The notes: a model not told the origin generated them from the sequence alone. A DNA stretch of 64,000 bases from Myrica gale (GCA_963930655.1 OZ005606.1:15106001-15170000), one strand, 5' to 3'; shown: positions 50,699-60,755, counted from the stretch's first letter. A program made the numbers and translations.

Positions 50699-51602
50699 TA
50701 GACATCAGTCCAAATAGAAGAGCCTCACCAGTACAGTAGAAAACAAATAAAGGTGCAACACAGATAAAGTAACTCAAAGGTATGAGAGTTTTTATTTATT
50801 TATTCACGATATAAGGAGAATTAAAATAAAGGAAAATCACAAGTTTGACACTAAGTCTAATAATTCTCCGTCAACGACGCCAAAAACTTGACTCACTCTA
50901 AAATGAGCAGCACAAAGGCTATCCCAATTATAAGAGTTATGTCGTGCAATAATTGGTCAGGCCATATAATCTCCTCAGGAAAAAAGACTAATTTCAAACT
51001 CGCTTAAAAACAAAGAGAATATAAAAGCGTTTACTGAATACAGTTTAAATTATTTTTGGATTTTCGGAGTTCGTAACGAAACTAAAACAACACAAAACTT
51101 AACTACGAATATAACATGCATTAAAGTAAATGACGAAAAATAAATAAAAATAAATAAATAAAGGAAAGTAAATGACAGAAAATAAATGACGGAAAGCAAA
51201 TGATAATAATTAAAAGACAATAAGTAATTGACAAGAAAAAAATAGAGAGCACAAGATTCTTGAATTAAATAATAAGGATAAATGCAAAATTGGTCCATGT
51301 GCTTTACGCGAAAATCGAATTGGTCCTTGTGATATGAAAAGCATAAATTTAGTCCCCATGCTCTCTACTGCGTTTACCGTTAGTCCCTCCAACTCATTCC
51401 ATTAGCTTATTAGATGGAAAGGACTCCAAGCCCTCGCGCCATTTTATCTCTCCAGGTTAGCTCAAGTCCCCTTGAGTACTCAAGTCCACTTAAGTGAACC
51501 CTAACCACAAGCATAGCAGACATTTCGTTCTTCCTCACAAGATCTACCTCAAATTCTCTCATTTCCTTCTTCGCAAAACCTTTCGCAAGATCTACCTCAT
51601 TA

Positions 51603-51670
51603 TTTTCTCTAAACGTTTGCCCTAACCTTAATTTCATTTTCTCTAAACGTTTGCCCTAACCTTAATTTGT
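51603..51670 (+). repeat. 34-bp direct repeat at the array's right edge
   Basis: TTTTCTCTAAACGTTTGCCC and the following CTAACCTTAATTT occur twice, 34 bp apart (AAACG at 51611 and 51645). The right breakpoint of the tandem array falls inside the first copy, between AAAC and GTTTG. Confidence 0.9.
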
Positions 51671-51864
51671 TCACACTCTAGTAGTCACTCTTCTCCTCCA
51701 CAAGACCTACCTCATTATTTCTCACATTTCCTTTTTGAACTTCCTCCTGTTTCAACTTATGCCATGTCGTGAAGCTGCACTGCCTTTGTGAAAAATCTTG
51801 TGCTACTCATAGACCAAAGGTGTGCATTTAAACTTTGTTTCTCATCTTGAATCTCCATGCAAAA

Positions 51865-52187
51865 ATGGACTCAACTAGGTCTGCCTCGTTTGATTTGGGT
51901 GGGGAGGCCAATTTCTACAACTTTGGCATTCAAGCATCTATGAGGACTTCTTGGACGGAGAAAAATCCTGGAAGGTGCTTCTTCGGATGTCCAAGATACG
52001 ATACAAATTCAGTAAGTGTATGTGTTTGGTAAAATGTCAAACTGAAACTATCTGATCCATTATCATTTTTCATTGTGATGATTGTTATACAGATGCCACC
52101 AGCGTGTGCGTATTTTTCTTGGAGTTTTTTCCTGGTTTAATGGGAAGAATCAAGATGCTGGAGGCTGAAGTCCAGAAGCAAAGATAG
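51865..52187 (+). pseudogene. GRF-type zinc-finger gene remnant (MULE cargo)
   Basis: Exon 1 from the ATG at 51865 encodes MDSTRSASFDLGGEANFYNF followed by RTSWTEKNPGRCFFGCPRYD, the GRF zinc-finger core. A donor (CA|GTAAGT, 52012) and acceptor (TATACAG|, 52092) join to PPACAYFSW, matching the C-x-F/Y-F-x-W end of the domain. The first two zinc ligands (normally C-x-C) are replaced, giving FYNFG. A stop comes soon after. A +1 frame continues with GRIKMLEAEVQKQR, the usual coiled-coil tail, ending at 52187. The gene is degenerate. Such GRF proteins are multi-copy in plants; their role in transposition is not established. Confidence 0.65.
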
Positions 52188-53489
52188 AAGGAAAAAAGAC
52201 CAAAGATTGGTCTGGATGTTTCATGGGTGTTGGGATTGGATGCAATTCACGTGGCACTGTGGTTTTCGATTGAGTGTGGGTATATGCTATGTCTCATGAA
52301 CCACGTGTTTGGGTATTTTGCGTCTGTAAATCGAGTATGCTATGTCTCAAATGGCATGTTTTTGACTATTTTGTGTTTGTGTAATGGTTAGTTTTATATG
52401 TTGGTTTAATGTGAGGTTCAAGTTGGTTGACTTATGGTTAGCTAAATGAATGTGTTCTCTTTCTAGCAGCATTTGTACAGTAAACCGATAAAATGGTCCC
52501 CATCTTCTGGTAGCATTGTCTCTTAAAAAGCATGGACGTTCCTCAAAAAGCGTATAAAGAACTTCCTGAATGGCAGACCGTACAAAACCATGCAACATAC
52601 AAACAAAAGCATGGGAAGAAGTTCATGAAATGCATATCATTTTTCCATTGTCTTGGCCATAAAAGGCCATGAATATAACATAATATTTGAACCCTTATTG
52701 GGTTATACCAGAGCATACATAAGTGTTTCCAAATAAAGGGTTCACGGTGTAAGTTACAATAACCAACTAAATAGTACATCACTTTCCCAAAAAAAAAACA
52801 ACCAATAGGTCCAATCTAAACTGAGGTAGCTGCTTCCACAATCTTGCATTGTGCTTCAAAAAACAGAACCAAAAAATTGCAGCCAAGGCAACATCCAACA
52901 GCTTCCAACTACTTTCAAAGTGACTACCATATATCTGCAAAACAAACAACAGATTTCAAAAATTAAACACCATTACTGTGCGCAATGACTAAACAGAACT
53001 CAACTAAGTAGAATAATACATCCTACCCAAGTCCATCTAAGAAGCCAACAAAATGATTCAAACTGATTCAAAATACTTCAAAAAAAATCCATCCCAAAAT
53101 TGCAAAATAGAAACCGAATGCACCTCTTAATGAAACTGCTATATATGTAACTTTCATCAAATTAATTACCATCATAAAACATAACCATGTAAATTCAATT
53201 ATACTCAATCATGGATTTTGTGTAGGCCTTTTTGGAGGCATGTTCTTCCTGCTGCTGCTTGATGTGTGCTGTGCAGGAGAAGGTTCAGCTATCCCCATGG
53301 ATGGTTGTGCAGACATTGCATGTGGCCTCTCCACTGATGGTTGAGCAGAAGCGCGTGGTGTCTCCAAAGGAGGCTAAGAAGGACGTGCTGCCTGAGACTC
53401 CAGTGAAGTTCCACCATTCTACAATCACACAAAATATGAGATCAAACTTTAGTGTAAAATACATGCTTCAATAACAATTAACCTTTTAT
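52188..53489. other. non-coding MULE interior
   Basis: The stretch between the two convergent MULE genes is AT-rich, with short A-runs (52790-52799, 53081). Frames on either strand (52347-52598, 52543-52782, 53232-53474) resemble no protein I recognise. The last is antisense to the region just past the transposase C-terminus. Confidence 0.5.
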
Positions 53490-54965
53490 CCTGTCACACT
53501 TTCAGGAGCCCTTCTCCTTGCAATTCAAGGTCTGTCAGGTGCTCTTCTCACTTGTGGTGCCAATATGATATCATCATCTTCTTTCGGCCACTCGTGATGT
53601 CTAGCCATTGAAAGGATTGGTAGGCAATAAGCTTCTTTGAAAGTGTCTATGTGATACCACCTAACCATACATAGGACCAAGTTATAGGGTCAATTTTGCA
53701 AAAAAAAAATACACAAGACAAAGCTCCTTTACAAATTCAAGAATTTACCTATGTATGAAGTCCTCGGTGTTCTTTTTGTCAATGTACATCGCAACAATGG
53801 CGTGTAAACATGGGATGTCATTCAATTGCCATCGTCCACAAGAGTACATCAACTGATTCATATCAACAACCCTCCATGCCTCAAAGTAGTGACCAACCTC
53901 AAATTGTCCAACAAACTTCCAGTGACATGTATAATTTCTTGCAACATCCTTATGCCTTTCAATCTTCTTTAGAATTTTTGGACAAATAATAGCAGTGGCA
54001 ATGGTTGCTCCATCCTTCTTCGCTTCAAAACGATTCATTAGTTGTCTTCTTATCATCTCCAGCATTGTCAGAAGCGACTTGTCCCTTGCATCCTAGATCC
54101 AAGAGTTGAAACTCTCAGCCAAGTTATTCAGTAGCATATCAGACTTGTTGACAGTCCTAAATGCATGCCTGGACCAAGTTGTAGGGCCAGTTTTGTCCAA
54201 GTAGTCGAATGCCTTGGGGTTCAGCTTCTTTATCTCATTCATGTGCCTCTCAAATTGAGTCTTGTTTGGTGTCCTGGAGCAACCCATAGCTCATCTTTAT
54301 ACGCTTCCCCTTATAGCCCGCACTCTTGAAGTTTGTGTGTAAATGTCGCACACAATGCCTATGCTCTGATTCAGGTGTTAGGATCTCAAATGCATCCAAG
54401 AAGCCTTGTGAACAGAGAAGAAAAAAATAGTAACAATAGTACATATCATAGAAAAGTAATCAACAATTTTAAAGGAAAGTGTTACCTTTTGTTGGTCGGA
54501 CATAAAGGTACATCCCTTATAATCGAATGGTCCAACATCGTTATTCAGATTGTCCAAGAACCACAACCACAAATCCTTGCACTCAGCCTCGACCATGACA
54601 TAGGCAATTGGGAACAACTCATCGTTCTCATCCAAACCAACTGCTGTGAGACCCCGATTTTCTCCTACGTTATTTCTTATGTATTATCTTTTATTTTCCA
54701 ATGTATTAGCTTTTATTTCATCATGGGGCCATGTTTTTGGCCAATGTATGGCCTAATCCTTATGTTATGGTACTTCGATTAAAATGAGATTTTATTTCAC
54801 GAAATTTCTTGAATAATTTTCTTGTCATTTTATGCAAAGTTTAAATTATATTTTTCTTTAGGAGCTGAAATTTTGCAAGTAAGTTTCTCTCTCATGGATT
54901 TATATTTTTTTTTACTTAATATGTTTCATGGACTATAGAATTTAAATTATGATTTAAGATTTCTT

Positions 54966-54973
54966 TATATAGG
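54966..54973 (+). promoter_or_regulatory. candidate LTR TATA box
   Basis: TTTATATAGGCCGAAAA, about 320 bp inside the LTR. The same motif is at the equivalent place in the tandem-unit LTR (13797-13804). Confidence 0.45.
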
Positions 54974-55084
54974 CCGAAAATGGTTAATGGATTAAATCAT
55001 GAAATTCTTTTGAAGGCATTGATTGAATATTTTTATATCATGTATTATTACCATGTGGCCTAGATTAGTAATAGAATTTTCATT

Positions 55085-55335
55085 AAAATATTCAATGATA
55101 AGTTATGTATTAGAGTGATAAATTCTAAGAGAGATTTAAATGATAAGCACACTTGCTTATCATAGTGATAAGCAAGCATGATGATAGGTTAGGAAACTTT
55201 TAGGGTGATAAGTCCTTGTGATTATTGTAGAGACAGGCTAGGGCCATTATCATAGGATAAGATATCATGCTTATGAGATGATAAGCTATTGGAATAGATT
55301 AGATAAGCAAGAGAGCTTATGAGTGATAAGTTAGG
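55085..55335 (+). promoter_or_regulatory. GATAAG cluster with perfect hairpin
   Basis: Repeated GATAAG/CTTATC motifs. Arms TTGCTTATCA and TGATAAGCAA with a 3-nt loop lie at 55153-55175. The counterpart is at 13440-13660. Confidence 0.6.
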
Positions 55336-56266
55336 TGAGAGAGAGTAACTAATTTGAAAGTTGGTTGCAATTTAAATGTGGAAGTAACTAGGTTGGTTGG
55401 AAAGCAACCAAACAAAGCAAATGGGATGGCTTTTACGTGAATGGGCTAGTGGTGAAATTGAAAAGCCAAAAGTGAGGCCATGTGATGTGTAAGAGGTGTA
55501 AGAGGTGTAAGAAGTGTAAGATGCATGCAAATGTGATAAGACAACACATGGAAGGAAAAGAGAAGAGAAAAAGCAAGGGAGAGGGAGGCTTTTCGTTGGA
55601 ATTCATGAGAGGAGAGAGAGAGACTAATTCAACACAAGCCATGCTTTTGGAGACAAGTGATGTGAGATAAAAAGGTGAAAAGAAATAAAAGAAGAGAGAG
55701 AGATTAGGACCCTTGCTTGGTCGGCCAAAACCCCCCATGCATCCCCTCTTCCTCTTTCAAATTTCTCTCTTGTCAACTCAACCTCTCAAGCTTTGTGTCA
55801 TAGCATTTACTCTCCTTGGGAGAATCATTCTCTCACACCTCTCATTTGCAATGCCTTGGCCAAATCACTCATGCATTTCATTCTCCAAATTTCTCTTCAC
55901 TTGGCCGAAAGTTGCACTTCTCTCAAACTCTCTCCCATTTTCTTGCCTTGGCCGAACCACCCCCTAGGATTCAAGGTTTGCTCATTTTCCTCTTGCACTC
56001 TAAACCACATTCTTCTTGCTTTTTAAATCCCATTCTAAGAGCCAAGTGTAAACCTCTTTTGTAGTTGCCAAATCTCTCTTGGTACAATCTCATCTCTTCC
56101 TTGAAAACCCTAACTATTTGCCTCATTTCTCTTCAAGCTTACCACATTCTCTTACCCACCATAAGAACCCACATTAGCTCCACAAGTCAAGCTTGGATAT
56201 TTTCTAAGGAGGGTGAACCGAAACTTTGAAGAAAGAGGAGTTTAGGAAAAGTTGGTGAAGGTTGAG

Positions 56267-56337
56267 GTAAGCTTGGTTCTATTGATGATCTTACCTTAAG
56301 TTTCACAAATACTAACCTAAGGCATTTTATTTTCTAG
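56267..56337 (+). other. putative LTR intron 1 (71 bp)
   Basis: Donor GTTGAG|GTAAGC, a TACTAAC branch-point consensus at 56310-56316, and acceptor TTTTATTTTCTAG| at 56337. The branch A lies 22 nt before the AG. The equivalent segment in the tandem units (12317-12392) keeps donor, CTAAC box and acceptor. Confidence 0.6.
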
Positions 56338-56364
56338 GTACTCAAGCTTGGGATAGTCAACAAG
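56338..56364 (+). other. putative 27-nt microexon
   Basis: Bounded by TTTCTAG| and |GTAAGACC; conserved in length and sequence with 12290-12316. Confidence 0.6.
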
Positions 56365-57380
56365 GTAAGACCAAATGTGATGTTGTTGGTTTAGCATGAG
56401 TGGCCGAATGGTTTATGTATAGATCTTGAAGTTTTAGGTTGTGATATGCCTTGATGTTGTTGGATCTTGAATGCTTAAGAACGCTAGGTTGTTTAAATGC
56501 TAGATCTAACCATGAAAACCTTAGATCTAAGGTTGAATGTGAAGAAAAATGCAAATGGAGAACAATGCATGTTAAAGGAAGTTAGATCTAGGTTTTGATG
56601 TGTTGGTTTGAGTCAAGTTGATTATTTTACTTAGATCTATGGATGTTAGTGTGTATAAAGTGTTGATGGGAATATTTGATGAAGATATAAAGTCGATACA
56701 TGCTAGTTAGGTCACAAATGCAAAGGATATGCATGTTATAAAATTGTTGATTTATAGATATTAGGTTGTGAAATTGTTGAATGGAGGATGGGATCACCAT
56801 TGGAGTTAAAGTTGTGACTAAGGGTGCATAAAATGGTAATGGCCGAATGTTATAATAAAATGAAACCCTAAGTACAATTTATGATTTATGGATTATCATT
56901 GTTGTGATGGATAAGGAAATTAGGGTTTAGGCTAGTTGGAATAAATATTGAAGAACTGTGATCTCGTAATGAAAATATTATTTGGAACCCTAGTTAGGGT
57001 TAGTACTCGGGATTAATTGAGGTTTAAAGTCCAAGTTAAGATTTAATCGTGATTAATTTATTAATAGTTTAATATAAGGTTTTAATGGAGTACATGTTAT
57101 AATAAGAGACTTAGGTTTAATTCTAAATCTGTGGGTATTAATTAAACCCTAATCGAGGCATGTACATGGATAAATATATTTTTATTGCAATAAAATATAA
57201 ATGATTTAGTAAACTAAGTTTTGAATAATAGTTAAGGAAAGAATAAATAAAATATTTTAAATGAATTTCAGTGATATATATATATATATATCTTTGGTTG
57301 ATGACCGATTTCAAAAATGCAAATATTTAATGATTGCATACTATTCTTAAAGTCTAAAGAAATATTTAAATCGCTTGTAG
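56365..57380 (+). other. putative LTR intron 2 (1016 bp)
   Basis: It starts GTAAGACC and ends at TCGCTTGTAG| (57380). The acceptor is shared with the family B acceptor CTCGCTTGTAG| at 63255 and the family A acceptor at 6160. It contains (TA)n at 57276-57292. Confidence 0.5.
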
Positions 57381-57639
57381 GCGATCCACGTGTCTTTACA
57401 CACGACCAAAGAAGACCAACTGTAAGTGGAATAGTAAGTGGACAGTAAGTGTTCTTTTTCAAACTGGAATGACACACTGCATCGTTTCATGAACAAGCAT
57501 GAATTTTAATCCAGCATGACATGACATGTGCATTGCATGAATTTTTCAAGAAGAAAGTTTATGCAATGATTTTTATGGAAAGACTATGGGAAGTTTTATG
57601 AAACGATAAGTTAAGTTAAGGGGCATTGGTCGGTACCGT

Positions 57640-57800
57640 ACCATCAAGATGGACTCCCTTACCGAAGGACAAATGTGAGAAGGATGGGTGAATCCACGAG
57701 GCTGTGCAAACCACACTGAAGGACATTGACAAGGTGTGGTGCCTCCAAGGGTCATGTCTAGCCACTGAAGGACAAATGAGAGAAGGTGCGCTAGCTGACC
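57640..57800 (+). repeat. three-unit hairpin array in the family A solo LTR
   Basis: Arms GGACTCCCTT / ATGGGTGAATCC, then CCACAC / GGTGTGG, then CTAGCCAC / GTGCGCTAG, around loops of the GAAGGACAAATGTGAGAAGG type. It begins beside GGTCGGTACCGTACC (57629-57643). Confidence 0.72.
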
Positions 57801-58640
57801 GCATGTAAGGTCTCCAAGGGAATTCGGGGACGGTTCCAAAGGGAACGCACAACCCTGACTTCAGGGGTTAAATGGAGCGAGCCCACCAATAAAAGATATG
57901 AAATAATTATGAAAAGGCCAAGAGAGGCACAAATATTAATAAGTGGTTTCAAGGGCCAAGGGCCAGTTTTACAAGCAAGTACGAAAGAAAGATTTTCAAG
58001 GGCCTGGGGCCGAAACTAAGCAAGAGCATATGCATAATTCATGACATGCATGTGCATCACTTACCAAGTATTTTTCTTTCATGATTAAGCGGGCATAGGT
58101 CAAGAGCATGTTTTAAGTTTATGTCTTTCCCTTACTGAGTCTTTTTGACTCACGTTTTTTTTAAAATTGTGTCATTCCAGATGTCTTAGGTGAAGAGAGT
58201 CAGGAGGACTACCTGACCTAGAAGCCCAAGAATTATGTTTCATACTTTTGATGATAGTGGCTTGATCGTCACTAGTTGGCTTTTTATATGTTATTTATGT
58301 CTTGTATGAAACCTTAATGAGAACCCTGATTATGTAAGTTTAGCTCGAATCCCTCGCTATCCTGTACGTTTCCGCCGTAATCAAGTAATTATATAAGTAA
58401 GAACGCTGGAGCCATCCAGGGGATAGCTCGCGGCTGTCACGGTCCCTGCGGGATGCCGTTCGGGGCGTGACAACTGCTGCCAGTAACTAACCACCATGCC
58501 CCACCTTTAAATGGCACTCATCTACTGCTATAATTGGCCTACATCCTACCAGAAATCCCTTCTTAGATGCATCCAGGCAAATATACATGCGTAGAAAACA
58601 GTCACCATCCTTCTAAATTTTTACTGTACTTCCCGGTAGG

Positions 58641-59985
58641 GACAAAACAAGGATTTGTCCGTAGCGGGCCAAATATAATTTTTGCTTGAAATTAAAAAAT
58701 ATTAAAGGCGTATGTAATAAATAAAATATTCAAATTTTTATTATAATCAAAATAAGCAACAATCCTACAAGTAAAAGTCACATGTTCCATCTTATTTCGA
58801 AGTCTTGTCTTGACAATTTTCATCGCCGAAAAAGCTCGTTCAGTAGTTGCAGTTGAATTTGGAAGAGTTAAAACTAGTCGAATCAATCTTTCAACCAAAT
58901 AATAAACTTTTGACTTCCCAGTTTTTACCAATGCTTGACACAAATCCGAAAATGGTAGACAAGTTTTGTAACTCTGGATTATGATGCACCTCGTACTCAA
59001 AGTGTTGCAACTAAAATATCAAAAGAGTTCTTTTGCTGCTTATTAAAATCTCCAGGATAAAATTTCTCTACAAGACTGAATATCTTGTCAATATCGAATG
59101 ATAGATAATCATTTCTAGGATCCAAAGAAGCACTAAGAGTAAGAAGCTCCATTGCCTTCTCATTAAACCTATTATTTAACTCTTGCAATTGAGAATATAT
59201 AGTGGCAATAAATATGTCTATTCGATAATGATGCTCCATTGTGACTTGTTCTTGTTGATGACGCTTACTACGACTTGCAGTAAAACGAGCATTCATATCT
59301 GGAATTTCAATAGCATGTTGTTTACAAAACAATGATACCTTCTCAAGTAATGCATCCTAACCGTTATCTCCCAACTTCTGAATAAGTACTTTTGTGCTTG
59401 ATACAAGATTCATAGCATTTAAAATGTCTTGAGATTTTTGTTGCAAAAATTGACAAAGAATATCAGTGATCCCCATAATTTCCTTAATCAAGTGCAAGAT
59501 GAATACAAACTCAAAGGATGTTAATGCAACATAAGCTGCAGAAGCATCTCCACATTGAGCATAAGATGTCCCTTCATCAACAATGGTTTGTAAAACTGAA
59601 CAAGATGGACCAAATAATCTTATTACACTACAAACTAAGTGAAAATGAGATCCTCATCTACTATCTCCAGCTTGTTGTAATGTTCCAATTTGATTAAGTC
59701 TTGTACTAGTATGAAGTTCATCCATAGCAATCAAATTTGTAATTTCAATTGCCAGAGCAGCCTGTAACACATCATTACAATTGCAAGAAGCTTCAACACT
59801 ATTAACAATGAAGCTTAACTTTGAGAAAAATTGATGAACAACAATAACTTCTCTCGATGCTGCAATCAGAGCTAATTGGAGCCTATGTGACAAGCAGTGT
59901 ACATAATATGCATATGGACAATCTTGAAGAAATAAAGCCTGTAAATCATTCCACTCACCTCGCATATTACTTGCGCCATCATATC
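58641..59985 (-). pseudogene. hAT transposase pseudogene (ZMYM/TTF-type)
   Basis: Read right to left: YDGASNMRGEWNDLQALF and YYVHCLSHRLQLALIAASRE, the hAT catalytic-core blocks. Then a middle part with SLFCKQHAIEIPDMNARF and EHHYRIDIFIATIYSQLQEL. Last comes the C-terminal dimerisation block LVLTLPNSTATTERAFSAMK followed by IVKTRLRNKM. Stops after QQAGDSR and GDNG break the frame. It is cut at 59985 by an LTR, so the N-terminal half is absent here. It begins just beyond the MULE transposase sequence, and TAGGGAC (about 58637) may be its terminal repeat, implying insertion into the MULE. Confidence 0.85.
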
Positions 59986-60755
59986 TGTCACGTCCCGTAC
60001 TCATACTTACCCCCTAGGCTCACCTATAGTAATGGTATGCACACAAGCGGAGATTATGGCACGTATGTCACAATGAGTCTTAGTAGATTTACCATGAAAC
60101 TTAGCGGAAAACGTAGAATAAAATAAAATTGTAATGGGAAGTTGGAAAAGACTTAAGGTAAAAACTCTATGTTTTACATCAAGGTCAGAGAGATAATAAA
60201 ATCCGAATAAGTCAAAAGCGTCGGATTATAAGCTTTTGAGTAGAAATAAGAACCCTGAGATAAAAGACGAGGAAAGAGTCACAAAGGTGATTGAAAACCT
60301 GACATAATGCAGGAAACTTTAATAGTTCAAGCTACATCCTCCCGTGACTACCAAAAAAATGCTACAAGATTCAGAAACTTCAGGATACACATGAACACCT
60401 CTGGAGAAAACATTCTAACAAGCCTAAGAATGGAATTAAACCTCCTCGTCCGATGTAAGATCGATAAGCTCAGACCCCGGAATGACACTACTATTTCCCA
60501 TCGGCGGGGAAGGAACGTAATCGAGCCTTAACCACTCAGGCGGTACTTCTGGTAAACCAAAATCCTCAAATCGGGGTAACGAGGATGATGGGGATAGTGG
60601 GAGTACATGGAATGGTAGGGATACAGGGGATGGGGGTACATGGGATGGGGGTTAGGCCTTCCTGAAGAACCAGTGGGTCTCATGCTCCACTGACACTCCA
60701 AGAGAATCCGAGACCCATGTCCGGATCTTGAGCACCAGAACATAGGGTTGGAAAT
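59986..60755 (-). mobile_element. third-type LTR fragment, inserted in the hAT element
   Basis: It begins TGTCACGTCCCG at 59986, an LTR terminus in minus orientation, immediately after ATATC (possible target duplication). The sequence differs from families A and B. At 60756 it is interrupted by a family B LTR, and its other end is not in the window. It includes a G-rich stretch of GGGATGGGGGTACAT-like repeats (60590-60655). Confidence 0.6.
60590..60655. repeat. degenerate GGGGATA/GGGTACATGG repeat
   Basis: Imperfect repeats of gatgggggtacatgg and ggtagggatacagg. The minus strand translates to a Pro/Tyr/His-rich string (PHPMYPHPLYPYHSMYSHY), which is a repeat artefact rather than a recognised protein. 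Confidence 0.6.

Larger units (their letters stand above)
39715..51611. repeat. tandem segmental repeat, unit 4 (11897 bp)
   Basis: Fourth copy. Here the MULE fragment runs on into single-copy MULE sequence, which places the original right edge of the array. It has a private T at 46174. It shares A at 44818 with unit 1, and T at 43916 and 46658 with unit 3. Confidence 0.97.
54645..58472 (+). mobile_element. family A solo LTR (3828 bp) inside the MULE transposase
   Basis: It runs from TGTGAGACCCCG (54645) to CGGGGCGTGACA (58472) and is flanked by perfect 5-bp repeats ACTGC (54640-54644 and 58473-58477). It has no internal retrotransposon genes and no PBS, so it is a solo LTR. Conserved internal order: TATA-like box (54966), GATAAG cluster with hairpin (55153-55175), donor (56267), 27-nt microexon (56338-56364), acceptor (57380), GTAAGTG cluster (57422-57450), complementary box (57464-57476), hairpin array (57640-57800), GAGTC/GACTC stem (58135) and acceptor box (58168-58180). 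It lacks the 267-bp duplication of the tandem-unit copies. Confidence 0.95.
51276..58636. mobile_element. Mutator-like element (MULE), left end and body
   Basis: The left end (GGATAAATGCAAAATTGG) is followed by a plus-strand GRF zinc-finger gene remnant and a convergent minus-strand mudrA-like transposase remnant. Two genes facing each other from opposite ends is the arrangement of maize MuDR (mudrA/mudrB), here with GRF in the second position. The right end is not seen: the transposase sequence stops near 58636, where a hAT element begins. The element is further split by the family A LTR at 54645. The left-end call rests on style, since the partner terminal repeat is outside the window. Confidence 0.6.
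53490..58636 (-). pseudogene. mudrA-like MULE transposase pseudogene, split by a solo LTR
   Basis: Read right to left: PGST, CFLRMYICLDASKKGF, CRPIIAVDECHLK with the first catalytic Asp, GG*LLAAV, then the LTR 54645-58472. Past it come GLDENDELFPIAYVMVEAE and CTFMSDQQK (second Asp), an intron (54396-54483), and HRHCVRHLHTNFKSAGYKG. Then FERHMNEIKKLNPKAFDYLD, LLNNLAESFNSWI, and a SWIM zinc finger reading YSCGRWQLNDIPCLHA, where the first Cys is Tyr. The tail is HEWPKEDDDIILAP. Damage: stops in GG*LL, WI*DARDK, KI*KDG and after APDRP, plus two frameshifts near 54245-54290. Removing the LTR and one ACTGC restores the frame exactly across the insertion. The N-terminus is missing. Confidence 0.88.

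Noticed and set aside
4022-51611. Insertion of a rolling-circle or extrachromosomal-circle product
   Set aside because: The right flank continues the MULE uninterrupted from unit 4 and the left flank appears to continue the LTR, so the locus itself was duplicated in place.
4022-51611. Centromeric or subtelomeric satellite
   Set aside because: The period (11.9 kb) and complex content do not resemble a satellite monomer, and no telomere or monomer repeat is present.
53232-53474. 80-codon plus-strand frame starting MEACSSCCC
   Set aside because: It overlaps the spacer and 3' end of the antisense transposase pseudogene and resembles no known protein.
54645-58472. DNA transposon with imperfect terminal inverted repeats (TGTGAGACCCCG / CGGGGCGTGACA)
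   Set aside because: The same terminus abuts a tRNA-Met primer-binding site and gag at 3986-4000, and the 5-bp duplication with TG...CA ends fits an LTR.
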